Of a stretch of DNA of 39,501 nt, positions 15,890-23,739 are shown piece after piece. This stretch comes from a virus: the IMG/VR virus record IMGVR_UViG_3300020463_000045, positions 1-39,501 of that record; one strand, given 5' to 3'. Every line of letters begins with the position of its first letter. Positions within the stretch are counted from its first letter, which is position 1. The notes beneath the pieces were generated by a model that was given only the letters and a program-made list of their open reading frames with translations, ran no database searches and was not told the DNA's origin. A program made the position numbers and the translations under genes.

Positions 15890-18592
15890 TTAACCGTTAT
15901 CAAACTTTAATGATGATGTATCAAATGATGTTCCTGTTTCATCATACGATGTTAATACTCCACCAGCAGATTGTCTTGTTCTACCGCCAGCAACATCTTC
16001 ATCGAATGTATTATTTGTATCATCAAACGTGACAAAGGTATTACTAAATGCATTTACAGTTGCACCAGTTGAAGTAATTATTATTTCGCCTGGCGGTGGC
16101 ACATTAAATGATGTATCAAAAGCGAGTTCTGGAATTCTGAATCCACCAGAGCCATCTGGTTCTGATACTTGATTAATTCTAATAGAAGCGAACTGATTGA
16201 TATTGTAGTATGCTCTATTATTAGCACCATCTCTTGCTTTTCTTATTATGCCTGGATAGTTCGATGCAACCTCATCTGTTAATATTGGTTCAACTGCAAA
16301 TGCATACTTAGGTAGATTTGCAAGAGTAGAACCACCAACCTGTGGGTTAGCACGAACAACACCAACGAAGATTGTATTAATTCTTGTTAGTGTTGTATCC
16401 CTTGTTCCATCTCTACCAAGAACAGTATCAGTTCCTAATGTTGGTGTATTACGAAGAGTTGTTCCATCATCGACTGTACCAAGTCTTCTACCAAAGATAC
16501 GAACAAAAACGGTCTTGAGAAGTGATGCAAGTTCTGGGGTAAATGAACCTTCTGGAACACTGAGGTCACTAGCAGTAAATGCTTGAATACCAGCAGACAC
16601 TTTAGATACAATGGACACTTCACCAAAGACTGCCCAACCAGCAGGATGGACTGTTCTCTTGATTGCGTTTCTCCATGTGTTAATTGACTCACCAACTTTA
16701 ACCACATATGAATAATCTTGATAATAGAAACTATCTTGTACTCTCATAACATCAGATGAAATCTTACCACGTTCACCTAAGAACTCACCAGAGGTTATTG
16801 CAATTGTACCAACTTGTGGAGTAATTGATGGTGTATCAATTTGAGCAATTGTTGCACTTGCACCAGATGTTGTCACAGTATTACCTGTTGCTAAATTAGC
16901 AGTGGTATTGATTGATAGTATCTGTCTTGCAGAATCAAATGCAGTAACCGTTCCACTATGTGAGGTTAAAGCATCTCCATTAGAAAATGTTCCTGTAATG
17001 TCTTTTAGGACAGCATGTCTGAATGCAGAAAATGTTGGTGCAGACAAATAGTCAAAACCAGTATTAGTAACCTCAACGTCTTTTACTGCACCAATACCAG
17101 AGGTAGAAATAGGTAATAGTTTTGCACCACTACCAGAACCAGATGTGATACTTGTAATTGTGGGAAGTTTTGTATATCCAAAACCACCAGTAATAAGTCT
17201 AATGTCTGTGATAGAACCACGTTCATTTACGTTACTGCCAGGAGCATTACCAAAGGTTGCTTCTTCCAAAACAATCTTAGTACCATGATAGGTATCGTTT
17301 GATTCTATCTGTGTTGCATCTTCAAGAACAATATGGTCAGTCAATGCCATTCCATATGCTGCAACATCACCAGATTCTGGCGCAACCGCACCACCCACAA
17401 CTTGAATAACAGCAGAAATACCAGTTCCATCAGTTCCACTATTGTCAAAGTTAATAACATCATTAACTGCAAAGTTTGAACCAACATCATCAATTAAAAT
17501 ATCATCTACTGAACCAGCACCAACTGTATTAATTTGTGCGGTTGCGGTCTGACTACCAGCAGAGGAAATATTAATCGCTTGACCAGCAGTATAATATTGT
17601 CCTTCATCAGAACTACTAACTTCAACACCAGAAAGAATAGAAAATACTGTAAATGAAACGTCTTGGTCAGATACACTTGAAATACCTGTAACAGTTTCAC
17701 CCTCTTCAAATGTTCCTGTTTGTGTATCTGCATCAATTTCTATTTCAACGATATCAGTGAAAGCCTCACGCACACCAATTGTTGAGACAGGAATTGCAGT
17801 TGCTGTTGAAGACAATCCTGTTACTACTTGACCTATAAGTTCACTAACATCACCAGCAGTAACCGAAACTCGCATGATGCGTTTAGTTGTCCAAACACCG
17901 TCAGAGTTACGCAACATTTGTTCATTTGGATATGATATTACAGCATCGTCATTAAATAGAAGTCTGAAGAATAATTCATGTGCTTTTCTTGTACCCTTTG
18001 ATATGTACAAGTCACGAATACTTTTTATAAGTTTTCTTTTATTAATACCATCTGTAAGATTATCAACTATACCGTCAAGAAACGCATCTCTGAAATTGTC
18101 AAGGAACTTATCAATAGTTGCATCTACGTTTGCGTATTCTAATAGTTGTTGGATATTCTGTACAGGGTTTGCACGATAGTCTTGAACTGTAGCATTAGCA
18201 CCAGACTGTGAACCTGTTACCAATTCACCTATAATAAACTGACTTTGTGCAGATACAAATAATCTTTTACCATCATCAACATCATCAACAAGAACAGTTG
18301 CAGTTGCACCAGAGTTTCTACCAGTGATTATCTCACCGACAGTAAACTTTGCTTCGGAGTCTTCTAGAACAACTTTTTCATCATCTTCATCTAATATAAA
18401 GTTTACTGAAGTTGTGTCTTGAACAAGATAGTTATTAACTTCACTAACTGTTATTTCAGCACTTTCTAAAAACTGAAAGTAAGTTCTAACAAACTGATTA
18501 AATACAGGATGGTCTGCCTGAATAAATTCTGGCAGTTGAGTTTGTATCAACGAAGATATTTTGTTTGTCAGCGTATTATCATCATACGACAT
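15890..18592 (-). CDS. Baseplate wedge protein in the gp7 position (900 aa)
   Basis: This is a 900-aa structural protein following gp6, where T4 has gp7. The N terminus reads MSYDDNTLTNKISSLIQTQL, then PEFIQADHPVFNQFVRTYFQ, a conserved helical opening of cyanophage wedge proteins. Beta hairpin modules of the GEIITGRNSGATATV type appear at about residues 86-140. A conserved helical block (NLTDGINKRKLIKSIRDLYI, then SKGTRKAHELFFRLLF) lies at about 200-235. A later block around SFYYQDYSYVVKVGESIN, TWRNAIKRTVHPAGW is also well conserved in marine T4-like phages. I assign the gp7 role by position, since direct similarity to T4 gp7 cannot be seen by eye. It is separated from gp6 by two bases. Confidence 0.72.
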   Translation of the reverse strand: MSYDDNTLTNKISSLIQTQLPEFIQADHPVFNQFVRTYFQFLESAEITVSEVNNYLVQDTTSVNFILDEDDEKVVLEDSEAKFTVGEIITGRNSGATATVLVDDVDDGKRLFVSAQSQFIIGELVTGSQSGANATVQDYRANPVQNIQQLLEYANVDATIDKFLDNFRDAFLDGIVDNLTDGINKRKLIKSIRDLYISKGTRKAHELFFRLLFNDDAVISYPNEQMLRNSDGVWTTKRIMRVSVTAGDVSELIGQVVTGLSSTATAIPVSTIGVREAFTDIVEIEIDADTQTGTFEEGETVTGISSVSDQDVSFTVFSILSGVEVSSSDEGQYYTAGQAINISSAGSQTATAQINTVGAGSVDDILIDDVGSNFAVNDVINFDNSGTDGTGISAVIQVVGGAVAPESGDVAAYGMALTDHIVLEDATQIESNDTYHGTKIVLEEATFGNAPGSNVNERGSITDIRLITGGFGYTKLPTITSITSGSGSGAKLLPISTSGIGAVKDVEVTNTGFDYLSAPTFSAFRHAVLKDITGTFSNGDALTSHSGTVTAFDSARQILSINTTANLATGNTVTTSGASATIAQIDTPSITPQVGTIAITSGEFLGERGKISSDVMRVQDSFYYQDYSYVVKVGESINTWRNAIKRTVHPAGWAVFGEVSIVSKVSAGIQAFTASDLSVPEGSFTPELASLLKTVFVRIFGRRLGTVDDGTTLRNTPTLGTDTVLGRDGTRDTTLTRINTIFVGVVRANPQVGGSTLANLPKYAFAVEPILTDEVASNYPGIIRKARDGANNRAYYNINQFASIRINQVSEPDGSGGFRIPELAFDTSFNVPPPGEIIITSTGATVNAFSNTFVTFDDTNNTFDEDVAGGRTRQSAGGVLTSYDETGTSFDTSSLKFDNG

Positions 18593-18594
18593 TA

Positions 18595-20493
18595 TTAATA
18601 TCCAGAACTAGACGAAGCGGTGGGTGGTGTATAAGAACTTGTTGTTGTATAACCAACACCAGCAGATGCACCTCCACCAGCAATTGTATCCTCTTGAGAA
18701 GCAACAGTTGTATTTACAAAATCTATCTGTAGAATTTGATTTCTTACAGCAACAACATCCGTTGAATCTGGTGTAATAACAATTCTAATTTTACTTGAAG
18801 TAGAACCGTCAACATTTGAGATAGATGAAATGTTAAGAGCAGTTATTATAACTTTACCAGTTGAATAGTCAATGACGCCAGCAGTTTCATCTGCGTAGGT
18901 GACAGTTGTTCCATCTGTAAAGAAAAACATTCTAACATTACCATTACCATCATCATTTAAAAACATTTCATTATCATTACCAACAATCTTGAAACCAGTT
19001 GAAGATAAAACACCACCTGTATTCATAGCATGACCAGAGTGTGGATTAAAAATTGCGTTATTGAATTCTAACTCATATTTTGTATTGACATTCAATGTTG
19101 GTGTGATATTCTGTGAAAGTTTTACTGTGGTAATATTTGATAAGATTGAATCATCAACATCATCAATTAATCCTGTAACTTGAGAATGTCTAAAGATACC
19201 GTTAAAGGTTTGTAGAGTACTGGTATCATAATTTTGTAAAGCATTCGTTACATTTGTAACCAAAGTTTCTGAGGTCTTTGTTGTATTTTTCTTGTTAAAT
19301 TTAAAGTTTACTCCAAGACGAATAAACGTAGTAATTGGGTCAACAATTTCTGGAGTCACAGATGCAATAGTATAAGTATTTTTTAAATCATTAACAATAG
19401 TTTCTTTTGCAGATGCTGTGATTGAACCAGCAATTGGAACTATGGATATAAATGTTTTACCATAAACAGCAATTGAATTATCTTCTCCACCCCATACCTG
19501 TACAGATTTTGCATTTGGATAAACCTTTGGTACAATGGCTTTGTAATCTTCTGGGGTAACCGCACGACCTTGTGCAGCAAAGTCAAGAGGTGCATTTAGT
19601 TTGATAGACTGAATAGATTCTCGTTCAGCACCACCAGATGCAGCATCTACGGTTGCAACAGTAATATCAGTAATGGTAGAAATAGTTGCGGTGGTTCTAA
19701 AGTTGGTTGCACCGTTTGCTTTTGTTTTATTTGTAACAACATACGAAAGAACAACCACGTTATTGTCTGAAACTGCACGACCAACAATACCATCACCAAA
19801 GTATATTTCAAATCTACCATCACCACATTCTTGCAAGAAGTAAACCTCTGAAGTTGAACTTACTTGTGTTATATCTGTTGCAAGATTATAGGTTTTGAAA
19901 TTAGATGATTCAGCAGAATCAAAAACTTGAACTTTTAGAGTTGTTGTGTCTGCTCGGTCACTTGTAAGTTTAAACTTCTGGTCAACATTTTTTGTATCAA
20001 CTGTGTATCTATTTTTTGTAAATGTTCCTTCATAGATTGGAATGTTAGAAAAGGAAAGAACACCATTTGTAATAGGTGAAGTGTATTCTGATATTGTGAC
20101 AAACTGATAAGACACATCGTCAAGAGTTGCAGTGAAAACTGTTTCTGATGGAATTGTTGCAGTAACAATATTACCGACATTATTAAGTGTTACGTTAATT
20201 GTTCCGATAGGAGCTCTTGCAGAGTTTGGTGTATATCCTAAAGTCTTTGCATGAGAAACAACAGACGCACGAACAGATGCAGTGTCAAGGAACATTTCGT
20301 TTGCAGCCATATTGACATTCATTGCAAGGTAGTGTGTATTATACGCAAGTAAATCCATTAGTGCGTTAATACCAGAACCTTCAAAATCATAATCTGTAAA
20401 TGCATCTTGATTACGCATGAATGTTTTTAGATTTGTTTTGATATCATCAAAATCTAAATCCGTTACGGTAAGTCTTTTGTCTGTAGTTGCCAT
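18595..20493 (-). CDS. gp6: Baseplate wedge protein gp6
   Basis: A 632-aa protein, close to T4 gp6 (660 aa). In T4, gp6 forms the inner iris of the baseplate by dimerising between wedges. Recognisable segments are the N terminus (FDDIKTNLKTFMRNQDAFTD, then YDFEGSGINALMDLLAYNTH), then NVNMAANEMFLDTASVRAS and VVSHAKTLGYTP. The central GGAERESIQSIKLNAPLDF, then GRAVTPEDYKAIV is the gpJ-like baseplate signature shared by contractile injection systems. The C terminus is Ser/Thr/Gly-rich. It is transcribed directly after gp25 with one base between the genes. High confidence. Confidence 0.93.
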   Translation of the reverse strand: MATTDKRLTVTDLDFDDIKTNLKTFMRNQDAFTDYDFEGSGINALMDLLAYNTHYLAMNVNMAANEMFLDTASVRASVVSHAKTLGYTPNSARAPIGTINVTLNNVGNIVTATIPSETVFTATLDDVSYQFVTISEYTSPITNGVLSFSNIPIYEGTFTKNRYTVDTKNVDQKFKLTSDRADTTTLKVQVFDSAESSNFKTYNLATDITQVSSTSEVYFLQECGDGRFEIYFGDGIVGRAVSDNNVVVLSYVVTNKTKANGATNFRTTATISTITDITVATVDAASGGAERESIQSIKLNAPLDFAAQGRAVTPEDYKAIVPKVYPNAKSVQVWGGEDNSIAVYGKTFISIVPIAGSITASAKETIVNDLKNTYTIASVTPEIVDPITTFIRLGVNFKFNKKNTTKTSETLVTNVTNALQNYDTSTLQTFNGIFRHSQVTGLIDDVDDSILSNITTVKLSQNITPTLNVNTKYELEFNNAIFNPHSGHAMNTGGVLSSTGFKIVGNDNEMFLNDDGNGNVRMFFFTDGTTVTYADETAGVIDYSTGKVIITALNISSISNVDGSTSSKIRIVITPDSTDVVAVRNQILQIDFVNTTVASQEDTIAGGGASAGVGYTTTSSYTPPTASSSSGY

Positions 20494-20494
20494 C

Positions 20495-20935
20495 TTATCT
20501 TAATCTCTCTAATGTAAACGATAAGTCTTGAAGTTCAGCAGGAGCATTATTAATATAAAACTCAACAGTAACTTGATATTCGTTTGTATCCATTCTTGGT
20601 ATTACTTCAACACCAGCAAGTAATGCTCTTGGTTCAAAGTTGTTTATAACATCCTCAATTTTTCTTGCAAGTATGTTTGCAGTAAATGGAGTCATATTTT
20701 CAAATAACAAATCACGAATACCAGAACCAATCTCTGGGTGAAAAGGTTTTTCAAAGTGACCAATCTGTACAAGATTACGCACACTTCTCTTTACGGCAGC
20801 TGCACCAGTAAGTGGTGTTACATCTTTCTTAATTGGATGCTTAGTAAAATTAAGATTCAAATCTTTATATATCTGTGCATCACGATTTGAGTCGTTAACT
20901 GATTCTGCATCTCTGTATGCGGATTGTACTGCCAT
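20495..20935 (-). CDS. gp25: Baseplate wedge protein gp25 (lysozyme-like fold)
   Basis: A 146-aa protein of the gp25 family, slightly longer than T4 gp25 (132 aa). It joins gp6 and gp53 and initiates sheath polymerisation in T4. The family signature is visible: AAVKRSVRNLVQIGHFEKPF, then HPEIGSGIRDLLFENMTPFT, then ILARKIEDVINNFEPRALL and VEVIPRMDTNEYQVTVEFYI. The motif around PFHPEIGSGIRDLLFEN is diagnostic. It begins 31 bases after the PAAR gene, with a CTAAATAA late promoter candidate in that gap and a GAGAG ribosome site. Confidence 0.95.
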   Translation of the reverse strand: MAVQSAYRDAESVNDSNRDAQIYKDLNLNFTKHPIKKDVTPLTGAAAVKRSVRNLVQIGHFEKPFHPEIGSGIRDLLFENMTPFTANILARKIEDVINNFEPRALLAGVEVIPRMDTNEYQVTVEFYINNAPAELQDLSFTLERLR

Positions 20936-20952
20936 TGTTACTCTCTTTTGTA

Positions 20953-20960
20953 TTATTTAG
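20953..20960 (-). promoter_or_regulatory. Late promoter candidate CTAAATAA upstream of gp25
   Basis: The minus strand reads CAGACTAAATAATACAAAAG in the short gap between PAAR and gp25, 17 bases before the ATG at 20935. The 17-base spacing equals that before gp8 (13176). It would direct late transcription of gp25-gp6 and downstream genes. Confidence 0.55.
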
Positions 20961-20966
20961 TCTGAT

Positions 20967-21257
20967 TTACCCACCAGCAAAAACATTTCCAGAACCAGCA
21001 GCAACAGATGTACAACCAGATATTCCATCACCAACACGACCACAACCTTTGCCGTTAACAAACACTGTGCCAGAACCAGAAGCGATTGGTGCAGAGTGTG
21101 CTGGACAAGGTGCAGGCGGTAAAAGATGTGCAGTATTAACATCACCCTGTCTACTAATTCCTATACCATTTGCAAAGACGTTACCAGAACCAACTGCTCT
21201 GGTCATACCACTACAGTGTGCTACATCTGCATCACCTATTCTTGTTACTGCTGGCAT
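20967..21257 (-). CDS. gp5.4: PAAR-domain spike tip protein (T4 gp5.4-like)
   Basis: A 96-aa PAAR protein. PAAR proteins form a sharp, metal-binding cone on the central spike and help pierce the outer membrane. The two PAAR-type halves are visible: MPAVTRIGDADVAHCSGM, then AVGSGNVFANGIGISRQGD and VNTAHLLPPAPCPAHSAP, then GSGTVFVNGKGCGRVGDGI. The closing TSVAAGSGNVFAGG repeats the same strand. His and Cys residues (H14, C15, H44, C50, H53) could supply the metal site. It lies directly after gp5 and a 65-aa protein and overlaps the latter as TAATG. The assignment is confident. Confidence 0.93.
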   Translation of the reverse strand: MPAVTRIGDADVAHCSGMTRAVGSGNVFANGIGISRQGDVNTAHLLPPAPCPAHSAPIASGSGTVFVNGKGCGRVGDGISGCTSVAAGSGNVFAGG

Positions 21258-21454
21258 TATCTTGTTTCCCTTTTTAAAAGTTCTTGTAGTTTACTGTTCC
21301 ACTGTTCAATCTCATGATGTTGTTCTTCTGTGTGTGGTTCTGGTGGAACTTCTGGTTCAAACCTAATTACGTTCTCAAAAATTTCTGGTATGTCATCGTA
21401 GTTATCAAAAACTTGTACCTTACCATCTATGAGTATCGCAAATTGATGAGCCAT
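21257..21454 (-). CDS. Small protein between gp5 and PAAR
   Basis: A 65-aa acidic protein, MAHQFAILIDGKVQVFDNYD then DIPEIFENVIRFEPEVPPEP, ending in a charged helix (HHEIEQWNSKLQELLKRETR). It is joined to gp5 and to PAAR by TAATG overlaps on both sides, so it is co-translated with the spike. I recall comparable short proteins in cyanophage spike operons, but no established function. By position it may be a chaperone or a minor spike component; this is inference. Confidence 0.68.
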   Translation of the reverse strand: MAHQFAILIDGKVQVFDNYDDIPEIFENVIRFEPEVPPEPHTEEQHHEIEQWNSKLQELLKRETR

Positions 21455-22701
21455 TAGTTCAAGTCAATCCTTGCACCATCAATATCAACATTACCAGAAA
21501 CTTGTGTTGATTGATTACCACTATATGTTTCCGAAACATTTCCACTTACATTTTGTGTCATTGTATCAGAGTATGTTTCCGTAACAGAATTAGAAACTGT
21601 CTCTGCTCGTTTACCTGTTACACTAATTGTATGAGAGTGTTCTTCATTCTCAGTTCCATATGTTTCAGTAACATTCTTTTTAACAACTTCATTCTTGTTA
21701 CCGTCAACTTGTATATCCCAATCACCTTTAATATATGTCTTACAATTTGAGTCTATTGTTAGATTAACATCGCCCTTAACATTTACAAAGTTACTACCAG
21801 CAATAATATGATAGTTCTGTCCAACAATTCTGGTGACCACATTACCATCAGCATCAATCTCTCTAAACGTGCCACTCTTGTGTTTCTCGTATATACGTTC
21901 CGCAAATGGTGTATCATCAAATTCAACAACGTGACCACTCTCTGTTTCGTATGTGCGGTTGTATGGATATTCTGTATTACGTCTTTTATAGGGAGCAGTT
22001 CTATCTTCTTTTGTTTCTGGATTGCGACCAGTTGCATCTACACCACGAATTGAATCATCAGTGGTCTTTGGTTCTTTCCATTGTGTTGCGGTAAGGTCAA
22101 TGTTAGTTGCTAGTTTGTCTGTCCAGTTTGATGCAGTGTCAACAGTTGATTCGGAGTCACCTAAAATCTTTTTCTCGTTTGCGGTTGGTACGTCTTCTGT
22201 TACCGCACCATCACGTTCTGCAATCTCTGGATGAATATTATTCTCATCATTCTTTGCAAGTCTGGATACGTCACTGTCTGAAGTTCTTAGAGGATAAGGC
22301 CCATAGTCTGGTTTATACTTATACGCACCTTCACTTTGTTCTGCACTCTCATTGCGAGGGTCATTAAAACCTGTATCGACTGTTGGTGTTTCGGATGGAA
22401 TGCCTGGTAATGTTCCGATAACAACTGGTTCTTGCATAGTCAATGCATCTCGCCAGAAACCAATAACCCAACTTCCCTCAACGATAAACGGCATACCTTC
22501 ACCTAGACCACCCATAGAAGAAGTGGTTGTCGGCATCATTACCCATGCCCAAGGAAGGTCTGCGGTTGGAATTTTGTTTGTATCATTTGTGTGGTATCCA
22601 ACGCACCGCACACGAACTCGACCTAATTTTTCTGGGTCATCTCTGTCCTCGACAACACCAGTAAACCAAATGAATCCATCTCTGCCTGTAAAGTTTTCCA
22701 T
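21454..22701 (-). CDS. gp5: Baseplate hub/spike protein gp5 without lysozyme domain
   Basis: A 415-aa central spike protein. The N-terminal OB-fold (about residues 1-105) is clear: GRDGFIWFTGVVEDRDDPEK, then LGRVRVRCVGYHTNDTNKIP, then DLPWAWVMMPTTTSSMGG and VEGSWVIGFWRD. The middle (about 110-260) is an acidic, low-complexity linker where T4 gp5 has its lysozyme domain; no lysozyme motif is seen. The C-terminal part (about 265-415) has the beta-helix repeats of the needle (VNVKGDVNLTIDSNCKTYIK, then Asn/Thr/Ser-rich strands). T4 gp5 has 575 residues. Cell-wall digestion must come from another protein. A TATAAATA box lies only five bases before the ATG, and no ribosome site is visible. Confidence 0.92.
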   Translation of the reverse strand: MENFTGRDGFIWFTGVVEDRDDPEKLGRVRVRCVGYHTNDTNKIPTADLPWAWVMMPTTTSSMGGLGEGMPFIVEGSWVIGFWRDALTMQEPVVIGTLPGIPSETPTVDTGFNDPRNESAEQSEGAYKYKPDYGPYPLRTSDSDVSRLAKNDENNIHPEIAERDGAVTEDVPTANEKKILGDSESTVDTASNWTDKLATNIDLTATQWKEPKTTDDSIRGVDATGRNPETKEDRTAPYKRRNTEYPYNRTYETESGHVVEFDDTPFAERIYEKHKSGTFREIDADGNVVTRIVGQNYHIIAGSNFVNVKGDVNLTIDSNCKTYIKGDWDIQVDGNKNEVVKKNVTETYGTENEEHSHTISVTGKRAETVSNSVTETYSDTMTQNVSGNVSETYSGNQSTQVSGNVDIDGARIDLN

Positions 22702-22706
22702 ATAGA

Positions 22707-22714
22707 TATTTATA
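22707..22714 (-). promoter_or_regulatory. Late promoter TATAAATA directly before gp5
   Basis: The minus strand reads CTGTATAAATATCTATATGG. The octamer is a perfect T4 late -10 box and ends five bases before the gp5 ATG, immediately after the U-tract of the terminator. In T4 the transcript starts about six bases after the box, which would put the 5' end at or next to the start codon. See the findings. Confidence 0.65.
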
Positions 22715-22715
22715 C

Positions 22716-22743
22716 AGAAAAGGGGGAACGAAAGTTCCCCCTT
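22716..22743 (-). terminator. Strong hairpin terminator ending the accessory island
   Basis: A perfect 10-bp stem (22720-22729 with 22734-22743, AAGGGGGAAC and its complement) with a four-base loop is followed on the minus strand by TTTTCT. It stops transcription coming from the island and tRNA before gp5. Confidence 0.8.
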
Positions 22744-22746
22744 GAT

Positions 22747-22824
22747 TGGCGCATCCGGCAGGACTCGAACCTGCGACCTACGGTTTAGAAGACCGTTGCT
22801 CTAATCCTGCTGAGCTACGGATGC
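22747..22824 (-). tRNA. tRNA-Arg (anticodon TCT)
   Basis: The minus strand folds into a full cloverleaf. The acceptor stem is GCATCCG with CGGATGC, the D stem is GCTC with GAGC, the anticodon stem is ACGGT with ACCGT around the loop CTTCTAA, and the T stem is GCAGG with CCTGC around TTCGAGT. The anticodon is TCT, so it reads AGA. The terminal CCA is encoded. AGA is a frequent Arg codon in this AT-rich phage, which gives the tRNA an obvious use in translating late genes. It lies between the last island gene and the terminator. Confidence 0.96.
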
Positions 22825-22829
22825 ATTGT

Positions 22830-23027
22830 TTAATAGTAGTTTGCCCAATAGTCATTCCAGACATTAGAGGCAACATACTGAATATCATTTAATGACATTG
22901 CATCACCGATTTTTTCTTTTGCAATTGCAACGAACTCTTCAAAAGAATCTACACAAAGGTCACTTTCGTCTACCTTGTCATAGAATTGTTCTTCCAAGTC
23001 CATAATCCATGCTTTCACTTTACCCAT
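22830..23027 (-). CDS. Small acidic hypothetical protein
   Basis: A 65-aa acidic protein, MGKVKAWIMDLEEQFYDKVD, then SDLCVDSFEEFVAIAKEKIG and ending NVWNDYWANYY. It has no membrane segment and one Cys. It is predicted mainly helical. I do not recognise it, though phages of this type often carry short acidic proteins with a MGKVKxWIMDLEE opening. It is the last protein gene before the tRNA and overlaps the previous stop by one base, so it belongs to the transcript from the promoter at 23661-23689. Confidence 0.68.
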   Translation of the reverse strand: MGKVKAWIMDLEEQFYDKVDESDLCVDSFEEFVAIAKEKIGDAMSLNDIQYVASNVWNDYWANYY

Positions 23028-23212
23028 TACACGTTCTCCTTATATAAAATATAACTACCTGTAAGAAACATAATTAAACCACTAAAGGCGTAAGTCAACA
23101 TTTCTCCAAAACTGTTTGCATACTCCATGCACTTCCCATCGCAATCACCAGCAGAACCAGCAATCGCCACGAGACCAGCAAGAATTAAAAACGTACCTAC
23201 AAACTTTAACAT
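23027..23212 (-). CDS. Small two-helix membrane protein
   Basis: The start is taken at 23212, where GGAGG lies before GCTGCGTAATG and the ATG overlaps the upstream stop; a longer frame upstream only re-reads the previous gene. The 61-aa product has two hydrophobic helices (MLKFVGTFLILAGLVAIAGS and about TYAFSGLIMFLTGSYILY) separated by a short loop with two Cys residues (DCDGKCMEYANSFGE). It probably sits in the inner membrane with the loop exposed. No specific family is recognised; holin-like or superinfection roles are only speculation. Confidence 0.68.
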   Translation of the reverse strand: MLKFVGTFLILAGLVAIAGSAGDCDGKCMEYANSFGEMLTYAFSGLIMFLTGSYILYKENV

Positions 23213-23628
23213 TACGCAGCCTCCACGATTTGATAATCTTTGTTCCACTTTCCAACATGAATACTTACATAGTAAGCAACATCAAAGTAGTCACTCTGAA
23301 TATCATTGTTATTGTAGTAAGTCTTTCCACCAGCAAGTCCAGGCGCAGTGTGAGCAATCTCAGAAACCTTGTCTATGATTTTTGCATTGTCATCACCATA
23401 GAAGTGAGTGTGGAAGTGATTCAATTGATGATGTCCATCAAGATTGTCAATCGTAGTTTCGTGAGTGTACCTATCAAAAGATTCAAACTCTGCGAACCTT
23501 GGGCCTTTCATGAAGGCAATCATGACACCTAAGTGGTGGTCACGAGTCACAGAAAACTTGTATTGAGGAAACTCTTTTTTAAGAGCGACACGAATGTGAT
23601 TAACATCTTTTGCATCTATATAAGCCAT
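23212..23628 (-). CDS. LPD29-like domain protein
   Basis: A 138-aa protein opening MAYIDAKDVNHIRVALKKEF, then PQYKFSVTRDHHLGVMIAFM. The IRVALKKEFPQYKFSV segment is the hallmark of LPD29, a small domain first described as part of large polyvalent proteins of phages and mobile elements. Here it stands alone. The later part is His-rich (THETTIDNLDGHHQLNHFHT) and ends FDVAYYVSIHVGKWNKDYQI. No catalytic role is established for the domain. It is the first gene after a promoter with the shared palindrome, and its own C terminus (VEAA) encodes the ribosome site of the next gene. Confidence 0.75.
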   Translation of the reverse strand: MAYIDAKDVNHIRVALKKEFPQYKFSVTRDHHLGVMIAFMKGPRFAEFESFDRYTHETTIDNLDGHHQLNHFHTHFYGDDNAKIIDKVSEIAHTAPGLAGGKTYYNNNDIQSDYFDVAYYVSIHVGKWNKDYQIVEAA

Positions 23629-23660
23629 TATTTTTAGTCCTTTCTCTCTATTACCCTTAT

Positions 23661-23689
23661 ACTATACCAATGTTCTGATAACAAGTCAA
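23661..23689 (-). promoter_or_regulatory. Sigma70-type promoter P1 with palindromic operator
   Basis: The -35 is TTGACT (23684-23689), the spacer is exactly 17 bases and the -10 is TATAGT (23661-23666). The spacer contains the palindrome TGTTATCAGAACA (23671-23683). It drives the LPD29 gene, two small genes and the tRNA. Three other promoters of the island share the same layout. Confidence 0.8.
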
Positions 23690-23739
23690 GTCTTTTTTTC
23701 ATCTTTTTTGAAGTTTTTTTCTTCAGTAGAATCAAAGAC

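Noticed and set aside
23690-23735. A possible terminator (TGAAG with CTTCA around an A-rich loop) after the 82-aa gene
   Set aside because: The stem has only five base pairs with two or fewer G-C pairs and a seven-base loop. It is too weak to call.
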